A stretch of 64,000 nucleotides of DNA from Caulobacter hibisci. Its GTDB lineage: Bacteria; Pseudomonadota; Alphaproteobacteria; Caulobacterales; Caulobacteraceae. Positions 47,846-56,580 of this stretch are shown piece after piece (the first letter of the stretch is position 1; every line of letters begins with the position of its first letter). The DNA is taken from contig NZ_JADWOX010000001.1 in assembly GCF_016135805.1 (NCBI RefSeq), positions 310,001-374,000 of the forward strand, in the 5' to 3' direction. The translations under genes and the position numbers were made by a program. The notes under the pieces were generated by a model. The model searched no databases, had not been told where the DNA came from, and worked only from the letters and a program-made list of their open reading frames with translations.

Positions 47846-49753
47846 ATGCCCCGCCTGATCTCGAACACCTCGCGCGCCCTCGTGCTGGCCGCCCTGCTCG
47901 GCGCGGCCGCCGTTCCGGCCCTGGCGCAGGCCAAGCCGATGGTCGCCCCGCTGTCGACCCGCTCTGACGCCAAGGACATCCACTCCTACGCCCAGCCCAC
48001 GATCGCCCGCGTCACCCACGTCGATCTCGACCTGACGGCCGACTTCGCGGGCAAGAAGATGGTCGGCACGGCCGCCCTCGACCTGAAGCTCGCACCCGGC
48101 GCGAAAGAGGTTGTGCTCGACAGCAAGGGCCTGGTGATCAAGTCGATCACCAACGCCAAGGGCCAGGCGCTGAAGTGGACCCTCGGCGCGGCCGACCCGC
48201 ACCTGGGTTCGCCGCTGACCGTGACGCTGGACGGCGCCAAGCGCATCGTCATCGCCTATGAAAGCGCCCCGGGTGGCGCGGCCCTGCAATGGCTGTCGCC
48301 CTCGCAGACGGCCGGCAAGGCCAAGCCCTACCTGTTCAGCCAGGGCGAGGCGACCCTCAACCGCACCTGGATCCCCACCCAGGACAGCCCCGGGATCCGC
48401 CAGACCTGGACCGCCCGCATCGTCGCGCCCGAAGGCCTGAAGGCGGTGATGAGCGCCGAGATGCTGACCCCCGACGGCGAGCCCGTGGCCGGCGGCGGCC
48501 GCGCCTATCGGTTCAAGATGGACAAGCCGGTCGCCCCCTACCTGATCGCCATCGCCATCGGCGACCTGACGTTCCAGCCGCTGGGCAAGCGCACCGGTGT
48601 CTACACCGAGCCGTCGGTGATGAAGGCCACCGCCTGGGAGCTGGCCGACGTCGAGAAGATGGTCGAGGCCGCCGAGGCGCTCTACGGCCCCTATCGCTGG
48701 GGCCGCTACGACCTGCTGGTGCTGCCGCCGTCCTTCCCGTTCGGCGGCATGGAGAACCCGCGCCTGACCTTCGCCACCCCGACCATCATCGCCGGCGACC
48801 GCTCGCTGGTCAGCCTGGTGGCGCACGAGCTGGCCCACTCCTGGTCGGGCAACCTGGTGACAAACGCCACCTGGGCCGACTTCTGGCTCAACGAGGGCTT
48901 CACGGTCTATTTCGAGAACCGGATCATGGAGAGCCTGTACGGCAAGGACACGGCCGCCATGCTGGCCGACCTGGGCTGGACCGACCTGCATGAGGCGATC
49001 GAGGAAGCGGGCGGCATGACCGGTCCCGACACCCGCCTGCATATCGACCTGACCGGCCGCGATCCCGACGACGGCATGACCGACATCCCCTACGAGAAGG
49101 GCGCGGCCTTCCTGCGAACCATCGAGAAGGAGGTCGGCCGGGCGAAGTGGGACGCCTATCTGCGCGGCTATTTCGACCGCCACGCCTTCCAGCCGCAGAC
49201 CGCGGAGGGCTTCATCGCCGACCTGCGCGCCAACCTGTTCAAGGGCGACAAGGCCCTGGAGGCCAAGATCGACGTCCAGCGCTGGATCTACCAGCCGGGC
49301 CTTCCCGAGAACGCCGTCCACATCCAGTCCAAGGCCTTCGAGCCAGTGGACGCCCAGGCCAAGGCGTTCGCGGCCGGCGGTCCCGCGCCCCTCGACGCCT
49401 GGAAGGGCTGGGGCACCTCGGAGCGGGTGCGGTTCGTCGGGCAACTGCCGCGCAAGCTGACGCCGGCCCAGCTGGCCTCCGTCGATACGGCGTTCGGTCT
49501 TTCGGCCCAGGGCAATAGCGAGATCCGCTTTGCCTGGCTGCAGCTGGCCATCGCCAACCGCTACGAGCCGGCCGTGTCGTCGCTGGAGCTGTTCCTGACC
49601 GGCCAGGGCCGCCGCAAGTTCGTCGCCCCGCTGTTCGTGTCGCTGTGGGGCCAGGGCGACTGGGGCCAGCCGATCGCCAAGCGCATCTACGCGCAGTCCC
49701 GGCCGCTCTATCACGCCGTCACCCGCGAGACGGTCGACAAGACGGTGAAGTAG
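47846..49753 (+). CDS. Secreted M1-family aminopeptidase (leukotriene A4 hydrolase-like)
   Basis: 635 residues with a Sec signal peptide (SRALVLAALLGAAAVPALAQA). M1 domains follow: an N-terminal beta domain, then GGMENP substrate-binding motif, zinc site HELAH with H327, E328 and H331, and third ligand E350 in WLNEGF. A C-terminal helical domain of LTA4H type ends the protein. It removes N-terminal residues from peptides, probably in the periplasm, where it may serve peptide use alongside the nearby TonB system. Confidence 0.93.
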   Translation: MPRLISNTSRALVLAALLGAAAVPALAQAKPMVAPLSTRSDAKDIHSYAQPTIARVTHVDLDLTADFAGKKMVGTAALDLKLAPGAKEVVLDSKGLVIKSITNAKGQALKWTLGAADPHLGSPLTVTLDGAKRIVIAYESAPGGAALQWLSPSQTAGKAKPYLFSQGEATLNRTWIPTQDSPGIRQTWTARIVAPEGLKAVMSAEMLTPDGEPVAGGGRAYRFKMDKPVAPYLIAIAIGDLTFQPLGKRTGVYTEPSVMKATAWELADVEKMVEAAEALYGPYRWGRYDLLVLPPSFPFGGMENPRLTFATPTIIAGDRSLVSLVAHELAHSWSGNLVTNATWADFWLNEGFTVYFENRIMESLYGKDTAAMLADLGWTDLHEAIEEAGGMTGPDTRLHIDLTGRDPDDGMTDIPYEKGAAFLRTIEKEVGRAKWDAYLRGYFDRHAFQPQTAEGFIADLRANLFKGDKALEAKIDVQRWIYQPGLPENAVHIQSKAFEPVDAQAKAFAAGGPAPLDAWKGWGTSERVRFVGQLPRKLTPAQLASVDTAFGLSAQGNSEIRFAWLQLAIANRYEPAVSSLELFLTGQGRRKFVAPLFVSLWGQGDWGQPIAKRIYAQSRPLYHAVTRETVDKTVK

Positions 49754-49824
49754 GGGCCGCTTGCGCCGCTACAGAATTGTAGGATGAATGCGCTCCGTCC
49801 CCTTGCTGGTGGCGGAGCGTTTTC

Positions 49825-51000
49825 TTGTCGGCATTCCTTAGAGGCCTCGCGGCCGCCCTGGCCTGCGTTCTGCTGGCGACGCCCGCCCTGGCGGCGCCCA
49901 AATATCCGCTTTCGACGCGCGGCTCCGACATCGTCGACGCCAGGGGCGCGAAGGTCCGGCTGGTCAGCGTCAACTGGTTCGGCGCGGAGTCGGGCGAGTT
50001 CGTGGTCGGCGGGCTCGACAGGCAGCCGCTCGACGCGATTGTGAAGACCATCAAGGCCGGCGGCTTCAACTCGGTGCGCCTGCCGTGGTCGAACGAGCTG
50101 GTCGAGCGCAACCCGGTGGTCGAGGACCGCTTCCTGGCCGCCAACCCGACTCTGAAGGGCAAGACCGCCTTGGCCGTGTTCGACGCGGTGGTCGACGCCC
50201 TCGGCCGCGAGGGGCTGATGGTGGTGCTCGACAACCATCGCAGCCGCGGCGACTGGTGCTGCGACGAGGCCCATGGCGACGGCCTGTGGTGGACGCCCGC
50301 CTATCCCGAAAGCGCCTGGCTGGCCGACTGGAAGACGGTGACGGCCCGCTACAAGGGCCGCCCGTTCGTGGTCGCCGCCGAGCTGCGCAACGAGATCCGC
50401 CCCGACCCGTCCCTGGGCCTCAAGCCCGTCTGGGGCGGCGGCGATCCACGCACCGACTGGCGGGCGGCCTCGATGCGCGGCGCGGAGGCTGTGCTGGCCG
50501 TCAATCCGAAGCTGCTGATCGTCGTCGGCGGCATCGACTATCAGAGCAACCTGGCCGGGGTGCGCGACCAGCTGGTCACCCTGTCGGTCCCGCGCAAGCT
50601 GGTCTACGCGGCCCACGACTACGCCTGGAACCGCAAGCCCGAGGAACTGTCCGACCCGGCCGCCTTCGCGCGGCGGTCGCACGAGCGCTGGGGCTTCGTC
50701 CGCGACCCCGGCCAGCCCTGGACCGCGCCGGTCTATATGAGCGAGTGGGGCGGCTGCACCCAGAACGGCCCCGACGGCCAACCCTGCAAGCCCGATCGCA
50801 TCGCCTTCGTCCAGGCCTTGGCGAAGTATGCGCGGGACACCGGCATCGACTTCGCCTGGTGGCCGCTGAACGGCACGCAGTCGGGCGGGTACAACCGCAC
50901 GGTCGGGGCGGTGGAGCCCTACGGCCTGCTGGATCCGACCTGGGGCAAGTGGGCCGATCCCAAAGTGGTCGAGGCGTTGACGGGGAAGGCCGTTCGCTGA
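49825..51000 (+). CDS. Secreted glycoside hydrolase family 5 enzyme
   Basis: 391 residues, TTG start 49825 followed by a signal peptide (FLRGLAAALACVLLATPALAA). GH5 features: SVNWFGAESGEF, GFNSVRLPWSNEL, VVLDNHRSRGDWCC, acid/base Glu190 in ELRNEI, and nucleophile Glu307 in YMSEWGG, with DFAWWPLNGTQ downstream. Endoglucanase or related beta-glycanase activity is likely; the exact substrate cannot be told. Cysteines suit periplasmic or extracellular folding. Convergent with the symporter gene. Confidence 0.9.
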   Translation: MSAFLRGLAAALACVLLATPALAAPKYPLSTRGSDIVDARGAKVRLVSVNWFGAESGEFVVGGLDRQPLDAIVKTIKAGGFNSVRLPWSNELVERNPVVEDRFLAANPTLKGKTALAVFDAVVDALGREGLMVVLDNHRSRGDWCCDEAHGDGLWWTPAYPESAWLADWKTVTARYKGRPFVVAAELRNEIRPDPSLGLKPVWGGGDPRTDWRAASMRGAEAVLAVNPKLLIVVGGIDYQSNLAGVRDQLVTLSVPRKLVYAAHDYAWNRKPEELSDPAAFARRSHERWGFVRDPGQPWTAPVYMSEWGGCTQNGPDGQPCKPDRIAFVQALAKYARDTGIDFAWWPLNGTQSGGYNRTVGAVEPYGLLDPTWGKWADPKVVEALTGKAVR

Positions 51001-51020
51001 TCCCCACCCCTAACCCGAAA

Positions 51021-51110
51021 GTCCCCCGCGAAGGCGGGGGTCCAAGCCGAGCTGCCGGAAAGTCCTCGCCCTTCCTGAGAGTCAGCTTGGATCCCCGCCT
51101 GCGCGGGGAT
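51021..51110. repeat. Intergenic palindromic repeat between convergent genes
   Basis: CCCCCGCGAAGGCGGGGGTCCAAGC (51023-51047) and GCTTGGATCCCCGCCTGCGCGGGG (51085-51108) are inverted copies, each itself a hairpin. It lies between the stops of the GH5 and symporter genes, so it may act as a two-way terminator. The CCCGCGAAGGCGGG family of dispersed palindromes is typical of alphaproteobacterial intergenic regions. Confidence 0.7.
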
Positions 51111-51140
51111 GCTCGGGTAATAGGGCATGAGGGCGGTTGA

Positions 51141-52394
51141 TCAGGCCGTGGCCGCCTCGCCCTCCGGCTGGATATCCTCCAGCTCCCCCTCCCACTTGGC
51201 CACCACCGCGGCGGCCACCGAGTTGCCCACCACGTTGGTCGCCGAGCGCCCCATGTCGAGCAGGTGGTCGACGCCGAGCACCAGGGCGATCCAGGCCTCG
51301 GGCAGGCCGAAATAGGTCAGGGTGGCCATGATGACGACCAGCGAGGCGCGCGGCACGCCGGCGATGCCCTTGGAGGTCACCATCAAGAGCAGCAGCATGA
51401 AGATCTGCTGCTGGATGGTCAGGTGCACGCCATGGGCCTGCAGGATGAACATGGTGGCGAAGGTGCAGTAGAGCATCGAGCCGTCGAGATTGAACGAATA
51501 GCCTAGCGGCAGGACGAACGAGACGATGCGGCGGCGCACCCCCACCTTGGGCAGGGTGTCGAGAATGCGGGGGTAGGCGGCCTCGGAACTGGCGGTCGAG
51601 AAGGCCAGCAGGGCCGGCTCGCGGATCACCCCGAACAGGGCGATGGCCCGCTTGCCCAGGATCAGGAACGCCGCGCCAAACAGCAGCACCCACAGGGTGG
51701 CCATGGTGGCGTAGAAGCCCAGCACGAACTTGGCGTAGGTGGCCAGCATGCCCAGGCCCTGGGTGGCGATGGTCGAGGCCAGGGCCGCGAAGATCGCCAG
51801 CGGGGCCAGCTTCATGACAAAGCCGGTGACCTTCAGCATGATCTGGGCGCACTGCTCGACCAGGTGCAGCACCTGCGGGGCCTTGTCGTCGAGCGCGGCC
51901 ACGGCGGTGCCGACGAACAGGCTGAACACCACGATCTGCAGGATCTCGTTCTTGGCCATGGCGTCGAAGATCGAGGTCGGGACCAGGTGGGTGATGAAGC
52001 CCTTCAGGGTGAAGGCCTCGGTGGTGGCCGCCGGCTTCGAGGAAACCGCCGCCTCCACTAGGTGCAGCCCATGGCCCGGTTGCAGCAGGTGCACCATCAA
52101 GAGGCCCAGCAGCAGCGACACGGCCGAGGCGCCGATGAACCAGCCCAGGGTCTTGGCCCCGATCCGGCCGACCGCGGCGGCGTCCTCCATGTGGGCGATG
52201 CCGGCCACCAGGGTGGTGAACACCAGCGGGGCGATGATCATCTTGATCAGCCGCAGGAAGATGTCGGTGATCAAGCCGAGGTTCGAGGCCGCCGCCTTGG
52301 CGCCCGCCGCGTCGAGGAACTGGTTGCACCCCCAGCCGACGAGCACCCCCAGCACCATCGCGCCGATGATCAGATAGGCGAAGCGTTTGTTCAT
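51141..52394 (-). CDS. Dicarboxylate/amino acid:cation symporter (DctA/GltP family)
   Basis: 417 residues, multi-pass inner-membrane protein. Family motifs: RLIKMIIAPLVFTTLVAGIAH near the N-terminus, a re-entrant loop STASSEAAYPRIL (variant of the serine-rich motif), LPLGYSFNLDGSMLYCTFATMFI, GIAGVPRASLVVI, and DMGRSATNVVGNSVAAAVV. It couples uptake of C4-dicarboxylates or acidic amino acids to Na+ or H+. Leftward single gene; C-terminus acidic. Confidence 0.92.
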   Translation of the reverse strand: MNKRFAYLIIGAMVLGVLVGWGCNQFLDAAGAKAAASNLGLITDIFLRLIKMIIAPLVFTTLVAGIAHMEDAAAVGRIGAKTLGWFIGASAVSLLLGLLMVHLLQPGHGLHLVEAAVSSKPAATTEAFTLKGFITHLVPTSIFDAMAKNEILQIVVFSLFVGTAVAALDDKAPQVLHLVEQCAQIMLKVTGFVMKLAPLAIFAALASTIATQGLGMLATYAKFVLGFYATMATLWVLLFGAAFLILGKRAIALFGVIREPALLAFSTASSEAAYPRILDTLPKVGVRRRIVSFVLPLGYSFNLDGSMLYCTFATMFILQAHGVHLTIQQQIFMLLLLMVTSKGIAGVPRASLVVIMATLTYFGLPEAWIALVLGVDHLLDMGRSATNVVGNSVAAAVVAKWEGELEDIQPEGEAATA

Positions 52395-52516
52395 CGGGCG
52401 GGACCTCTACGCAGGCGGCCGGCAAGCCGCCTCTTGCACAGGCGTCCGGAAGCTCGTGAATTTTCAGGAAGAGTGAGTGGCGGCAGCCGTTCAGGCTCGA
52501 CGCCGCCGCGCGGTCG

Positions 52517-52723
52517 TCAGGACGCGACGGCCTTCTGCAGGCGCTCGTAGCGGCTCAGCAGCCGCTCCCAGGTGACCCGCTTGATCGGCTCGCCTCGGCG
52601 CAGCTTGGTCCAGGTGGTCTCGCTGATGCCGTAGACGTTGTTGAGGTGCTCGCGGGTGATCGCGGGCAGGCGGCTCTTCAAGCGCTCGAAGTGTTCGGCG
52701 GGGATCTGGATCACGTCCGGCAT
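52517..52723 (-). CDS. Small HTH-like DNA-binding protein (68 aa)
   Basis: 68 residues from ATG 52723 ([20 protein letters not shown]). [26 protein letters not shown] is a helix-turn-helix with TTWTKLRRG as recognition part, followed by [14 protein letters not shown]. It lies upstream of and divergent from the TonB receptor, whose start is 227 bases away, so it is a candidate local regulator. The frame to 52834 has no better start. Confidence 0.65.
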   Translation of the reverse strand: MPDVIQIPAEHFERLKSRLPAITREHLNNVYGISETTWTKLRRGEPIKRVTWERLLSRYERLQKAVAS

Positions 52724-52949
52724 AACGGTCCCGTAGCTCTGTTCAGAAGGCCGACATAAGCGGCCCGCATCTATCAAGACGCAGGTGCGCGACGTTTCCT
52801 CACGTCTGACGGCAAAATATTTTCTCCTTACCAATCCGTGACTTGGCTTTACGGCAAAATGTCGTCGGGAAGATGTGGGTTCCGCAACAGGCTGCGTCTT
52901 GAAGTTCGGAAGCGCGAGGGGCGCGACCGATACGAAGGGGACTTAAGCG

Positions 52950-55900
52950 ATGCGATCCAGCACCTTGCGAGCGATGATGGCCGGCGGCTGCGCCTTGGGC
53001 GCGCTGATGATCGGCGCGAACGGCGCCTACGCCCAGGAGGCGACGCCGGAAGAGCCCCAGGCCGTCGAGGCCGTGGTCGTCACCGGCTCGCGCATCGCCC
53101 GTCAGGACTATGTGGCCAACAGCCCGATCCAGACGGTCGGCGCGGCGGCCATCGAAGCCACCGGCCAGGTGACGGTCGAAAAGGCCCTGTCGCAGATGCC
53201 CCAGTTCACCGGCTCGTTCGGCCAGGGCAACACCGGCAGCACCAGCACGGGCCTTAACGGCGGCCAGTCCTACGCCAGCCTTCGGGGCCTCGGCGCCAAG
53301 CGCACCCTGATCCTGCTCGACGGCCGCCGCCTGCAGCCGTCCAACCCCGACGGCTCGGTCGACCTCAACATCATTCCCGAAGCCCTGATCGAGAACGTCG
53401 AGGTCATCACCGGCGGCGCCTCCACCGCCTACGGCTCGGACGCCACGGCCGGCGTCGTCAACTTCAAGCTCAAGCGCAGCTTCGAGGGCCTGACCGCCGA
53501 CACCCAGTACGGCATCTCGGAAAAGGGCGACGCGGAGTCGTTCCGCTTCTCGGTGACCGGCGGCTCGTCCTTCGCCGACGGCAAGGGCCGGGCGGTGCTG
53601 TCGTTCGACTACACCAACCGCGACCGCGCCCTGCAGAGCGCCCGCGACTACTACATCTTCCGCACCAGCGCCCCGGGCCTGTCGACCATCCCGCAAGGCA
53701 CGGTGCTGTTCGGCGCCAACCTGCCGACCCTGGCCGCGGTCAATAGCCTGTTCCAGGGGACCTACGGCACCGCCGCCCTGACCGGCAACAGCGCCGGCCG
53801 CTACACCGGCCAGATCGGCTTCAACACCGACCAGACCCTGTTCTCGACCTCGGGCGTGCCGGTCCTGAACTTCCGCGACCCGCAGACCGACAACGCCTAC
53901 ATCGTCAACGCCAACGCCGCCGGCACCTCGCAGCAGGTGAACTTCGGCTACAACGGCAGCTCGATGCAGTCGGACCTCGACCGCTACGCCGTCTTCGCCA
54001 AGGTCGACTACAATCTGACCGACAATCTGCGGTTCTTCTCGCAGTTCACCTTCACCGACTACACCTCGGTGGGCGTGTCCAACCCGACCCTGGCCTCGAA
54101 CGTCTATGGCCTGACCGTACCGGTCACCAACCCGTTCATCCCCAGCGATTTCAAGGCGATCCTGGCCTCGCGTCCGACCCCGAACGCCGCCTTCACCTTC
54201 TACAAGGCGCTCGATATCCTGGGTCCGCGCGTCCAGAAGTACAGCTACGACGTCTTCCAGTTCACCAACGGCCTGTCGGGCGACACCGGCTTCCGCGACT
54301 GGACCTGGGACGGCTACGTCTCGTTCAGCCGCGCCAAGTTCGATAACGAGCAGACCGGCGGGGCCAGCGCCAGCGCCATCTCGCGCCTGCTCAACAGCCC
54401 CACGGGCGGCACCGAATACTGCGCCGGCGGCTGGAATCCCTTCGGCAACCTGACCCCGTCGGCCGAGTGCGCCCGCTACATGTCGCGCCGCACCCTGAAC
54501 CAGAACAGCCTCGAGCAGCGCATGGTCGAACTGAACGTCTCGGGCACGCTGTTCGACCTGCCGGCCGGCCCGGTGAAGTTCGCCGCCGGCACCGACTACC
54601 GCTCGAACGAATACACCTTCAAGCCCGACAGCCAGCTGAACCAGCCTGACGGCACCAGCGACATCCTCGGCTACAGCGTGCTGCGCGACGCCTCGGGCTC
54701 GGTCGACACCTACGAGGTCTACGGCGAGCTGCTGGTGCCGATCGTCAAGGACCTGCCCTTCGTCGAGGAGTTCAACCTCGACCTCGGTTACCGCTATTCC
54801 GACTACAGCTCGGTGGGCGGGGTGCAGACCTACAAGGCCGACTTCGACTGGAAGATCATCGAGCCGGTGCGCCTGCGCGGCGGCTACAACCGCGCCATCC
54901 GCGCCCCCAGCGTCGGCGAGCTCTACGCGCCGGTCTCGACGGGTTCGGTGGCCATCGGCACGGCCTCGTCGACCACCACCAACGGCGACCCCTGCGACGT
55001 CCGCTCGTCCTACCGCACCGGCGCCAACGCCGCGGCGGTCCGCACCCTCTGCCTGGCGCAGGGCGTGCCGACGGCGATCATCGACAGCTACCAGCTGGGC
55101 ACGGCCCAGGTCTTCGCCCTGACCGGCGGCAACCCCGACCTGCAGGAAGAAACCGCCGACACCTACTCGTTCGGCGCCGTGCTGCGCTCGCCGTTCGAGA
55201 CCCCGCTGCTCAGCCGCCTGACGGCCTCGATCGACTGGTACGACATCAAGGTGAAGGACGCGATCGGCAGCCTGTCGATCGTCAACGCCTTCCAGTTCTG
55301 CTTCAACTCGGGCGGCGCCAACCCGAGCTATGATCCCAGCAACTACTACTGCTCGCTGCTGACCCGCAATTCGGCCAGCGGCGTGCCGACCAACCCCGTC
55401 CAGCCGCTTCTGAACCTGGGCCAGTTCCAGACCACCGGCGTCGACGTGCAGGTCGACTGGAGCTTCGACTTCGCCGACACTCTGCTCGACAAGGTCCCCG
55501 GCTCGCTGTCGGTCAACGTCGCCCTCGGCTACACCGACAAGTTCAAGATCCAGAGCCTGCCCGGCGCGGCCACCTACGACTATGCCGGCACCATCGGCAC
55601 GGGCGTGGAAAGCACCGCCGGCACCGCCCACCCGAAGTGGAAGGCGGTCACCTCGACCACCTACACCTGGGGTCCGGCGAGCCTGGGCCTGCGCTGGCGC
55701 TGGATCGAGGCGATGGACAACTCCGCCAAGGTGGTCACCCCGACCAGCACCTCGCGCGGCGTCGAGGCCTACAACGCCTTCGACCTCAACGGCCGCGTCA
55801 AGCTGCCGTGGGACACCGACCTGCGCTTCGGCGTCAACAACCTGTTCGACAAGGCCCCGCCGCAGGTGGGCGACACCGAGGGCAACTACGACGCCCAGAA

Positions 55901-55952
55901 CTACGACGTGCTGGGCCGCGCCTACTATCTGGGCGTCCGCAAGCGGTTCTGA
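52950..55952 (+). CDS. TonB-dependent outer-membrane receptor
   Basis: 1000 residues with signal peptide (MRSSTLRAMMAGGCALGALM...NGAYAQ). Plug domain at about 40-170: EAVVVTGSRIARQDYVANSP, VEKALSQMPQFTG, LRGLGAKRTLILLDGRRL, ALIENVEVITGGASTAYGSDATAGVVN. The beta-barrel follows, ending in a C-terminal Phe (RAYYLGVRKRF) as required for outer-membrane assembly. It imports a substrate, possibly peptide or glycan fragments, with TonB-ExbBD energy. RBS AAGGGGA precedes the start. The high number of such receptors is typical of Caulobacter. Confidence 0.95.
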   Translation: MRSSTLRAMMAGGCALGALMIGANGAYAQEATPEEPQAVEAVVVTGSRIARQDYVANSPIQTVGAAAIEATGQVTVEKALSQMPQFTGSFGQGNTGSTSTGLNGGQSYASLRGLGAKRTLILLDGRRLQPSNPDGSVDLNIIPEALIENVEVITGGASTAYGSDATAGVVNFKLKRSFEGLTADTQYGISEKGDAESFRFSVTGGSSFADGKGRAVLSFDYTNRDRALQSARDYYIFRTSAPGLSTIPQGTVLFGANLPTLAAVNSLFQGTYGTAALTGNSAGRYTGQIGFNTDQTLFSTSGVPVLNFRDPQTDNAYIVNANAAGTSQQVNFGYNGSSMQSDLDRYAVFAKVDYNLTDNLRFFSQFTFTDYTSVGVSNPTLASNVYGLTVPVTNPFIPSDFKAILASRPTPNAAFTFYKALDILGPRVQKYSYDVFQFTNGLSGDTGFRDWTWDGYVSFSRAKFDNEQTGGASASAISRLLNSPTGGTEYCAGGWNPFGNLTPSAECARYMSRRTLNQNSLEQRMVELNVSGTLFDLPAGPVKFAAGTDYRSNEYTFKPDSQLNQPDGTSDILGYSVLRDASGSVDTYEVYGELLVPIVKDLPFVEEFNLDLGYRYSDYSSVGGVQTYKADFDWKIIEPVRLRGGYNRAIRAPSVGELYAPVSTGSVAIGTASSTTTNGDPCDVRSSYRTGANAAAVRTLCLAQGVPTAIIDSYQLGTAQVFALTGGNPDLQEETADTYSFGAVLRSPFETPLLSRLTASIDWYDIKVKDAIGSLSIVNAFQFCFNSGGANPSYDPSNYYCSLLTRNSASGVPTNPVQPLLNLGQFQTTGVDVQVDWSFDFADTLLDKVPGSLSVNVALGYTDKFKIQSLPGAATYDYAGTIGTGVESTAGTAHPKWKAVTSTTYTWGPASLGLRWRWIEAMDNSAKVVTPTSTSRGVEAYNAFDLNGRVKLPWDTDLRFGVNNLFDKAPPQVGDTEGNYDAQNYDVLGRAYYLGVRKRF

Positions 55953-56033
55953 CGTCTCGACATCCCGGGCGCGTCGGCCCCCTTTGACGCGCCCGGCCTT
56001 CGCCGCCGATCTCCCCCCGGCGGCGGCGAAGCG

Positions 56034-56068
56034 GGGCGCCGGTCTTTGGCGGGCCGGCGCCCTTTTCT
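56034..56068 (+). terminator. Terminator after the TonB receptor
   Basis: Stem GGGCGCCGG (56034-56042) with CCGGCGCCC (56054-56062), followed by TTTTCT. It lies 81 bases after the receptor stop in an otherwise gene-free 259-base stretch. Confidence 0.85.
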
Positions 56069-56211
56069 CGTCCTGGCGGCTTGTCATCCGTCCACGGAAC
56101 AGGCGTGGCGTACGAGCCGCTCGCGCCGATTACTCCCGCAATGGAAGTGCAATACGGACGTAACCGAAAGCGGCCATTCCGCGCCCGATTGCATCAATTC
56201 GGGGCCCGGCC

Positions 56212-56574
56212 ATGGATTTCCAGGAACAGACCCACTTCCATAATCGCATCTGCGAAGAGCTCGACACCGCCCTGGCCGCCGGCGCGACCGTCGATGCGGC
56301 CGCGGTCCGGGCCGAACGCCAGTGCGCTGCGGGCCAATGGCTGCATGGCGAGGGCCATCGCCGGATGCCGGGCAGCCATCTGCACCTGCACTGCCTGGAG
56401 GCGCATCGCGACTTCCACCGCGCCGCCGGCCAGGTCGCCGACATGATCAATCGCGGCGCGACCGCCGACGCCCGCAAGTCCCTGCGCAACGGCGGAACCC
56501 TGGCCCTGGCCAAGACCGAACTGGCCTCGGCCCTGCGCAAGATGCGCATCGCCACCGAGGCGACGGCGGGGTAG
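56212..56574 (+). CDS. Stand-alone CZB (chemoreceptor zinc-binding) domain protein
   Basis: 120 residues from ATG 56212. The CZB pattern of His...Cys...His...His is visible: FHNRICEELD (H10), RQCAAGQWLHGEGHRRM (C38), and EAHRDFHRAAG (H65, H69). These domains bind zinc and act as sensory modules, usually on chemoreceptors or diguanylate cyclases; here it is not fused to an effector. C-terminal helix LAKTELASALRKMRIATEA. It may regulate a partner in trans. Confidence 0.82.
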   Translation: MDFQEQTHFHNRICEELDTALAAGATVDAAAVRAERQCAAGQWLHGEGHRRMPGSHLHLHCLEAHRDFHRAAGQVADMINRGATADARKSLRNGGTLALAKTELASALRKMRIATEATAG

Positions 56575-56580
56575 GGGAGC

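Noticed and set aside
47447..49714. 755-codon minus-strand frame opposite the aminopeptidase
   Set aside because: Low-complexity shadow; the plus strand has the HELAH...E zinc site and a signal peptide.
52800..56087. Open frame of 1095 codons on the minus strand opposite the TonB receptor
   Set aside because: Composition is Ala/Gly/Val/Arg/Asp-rich without domains, and the plus strand encodes an unmistakable receptor; it is a high-GC antisense shadow.
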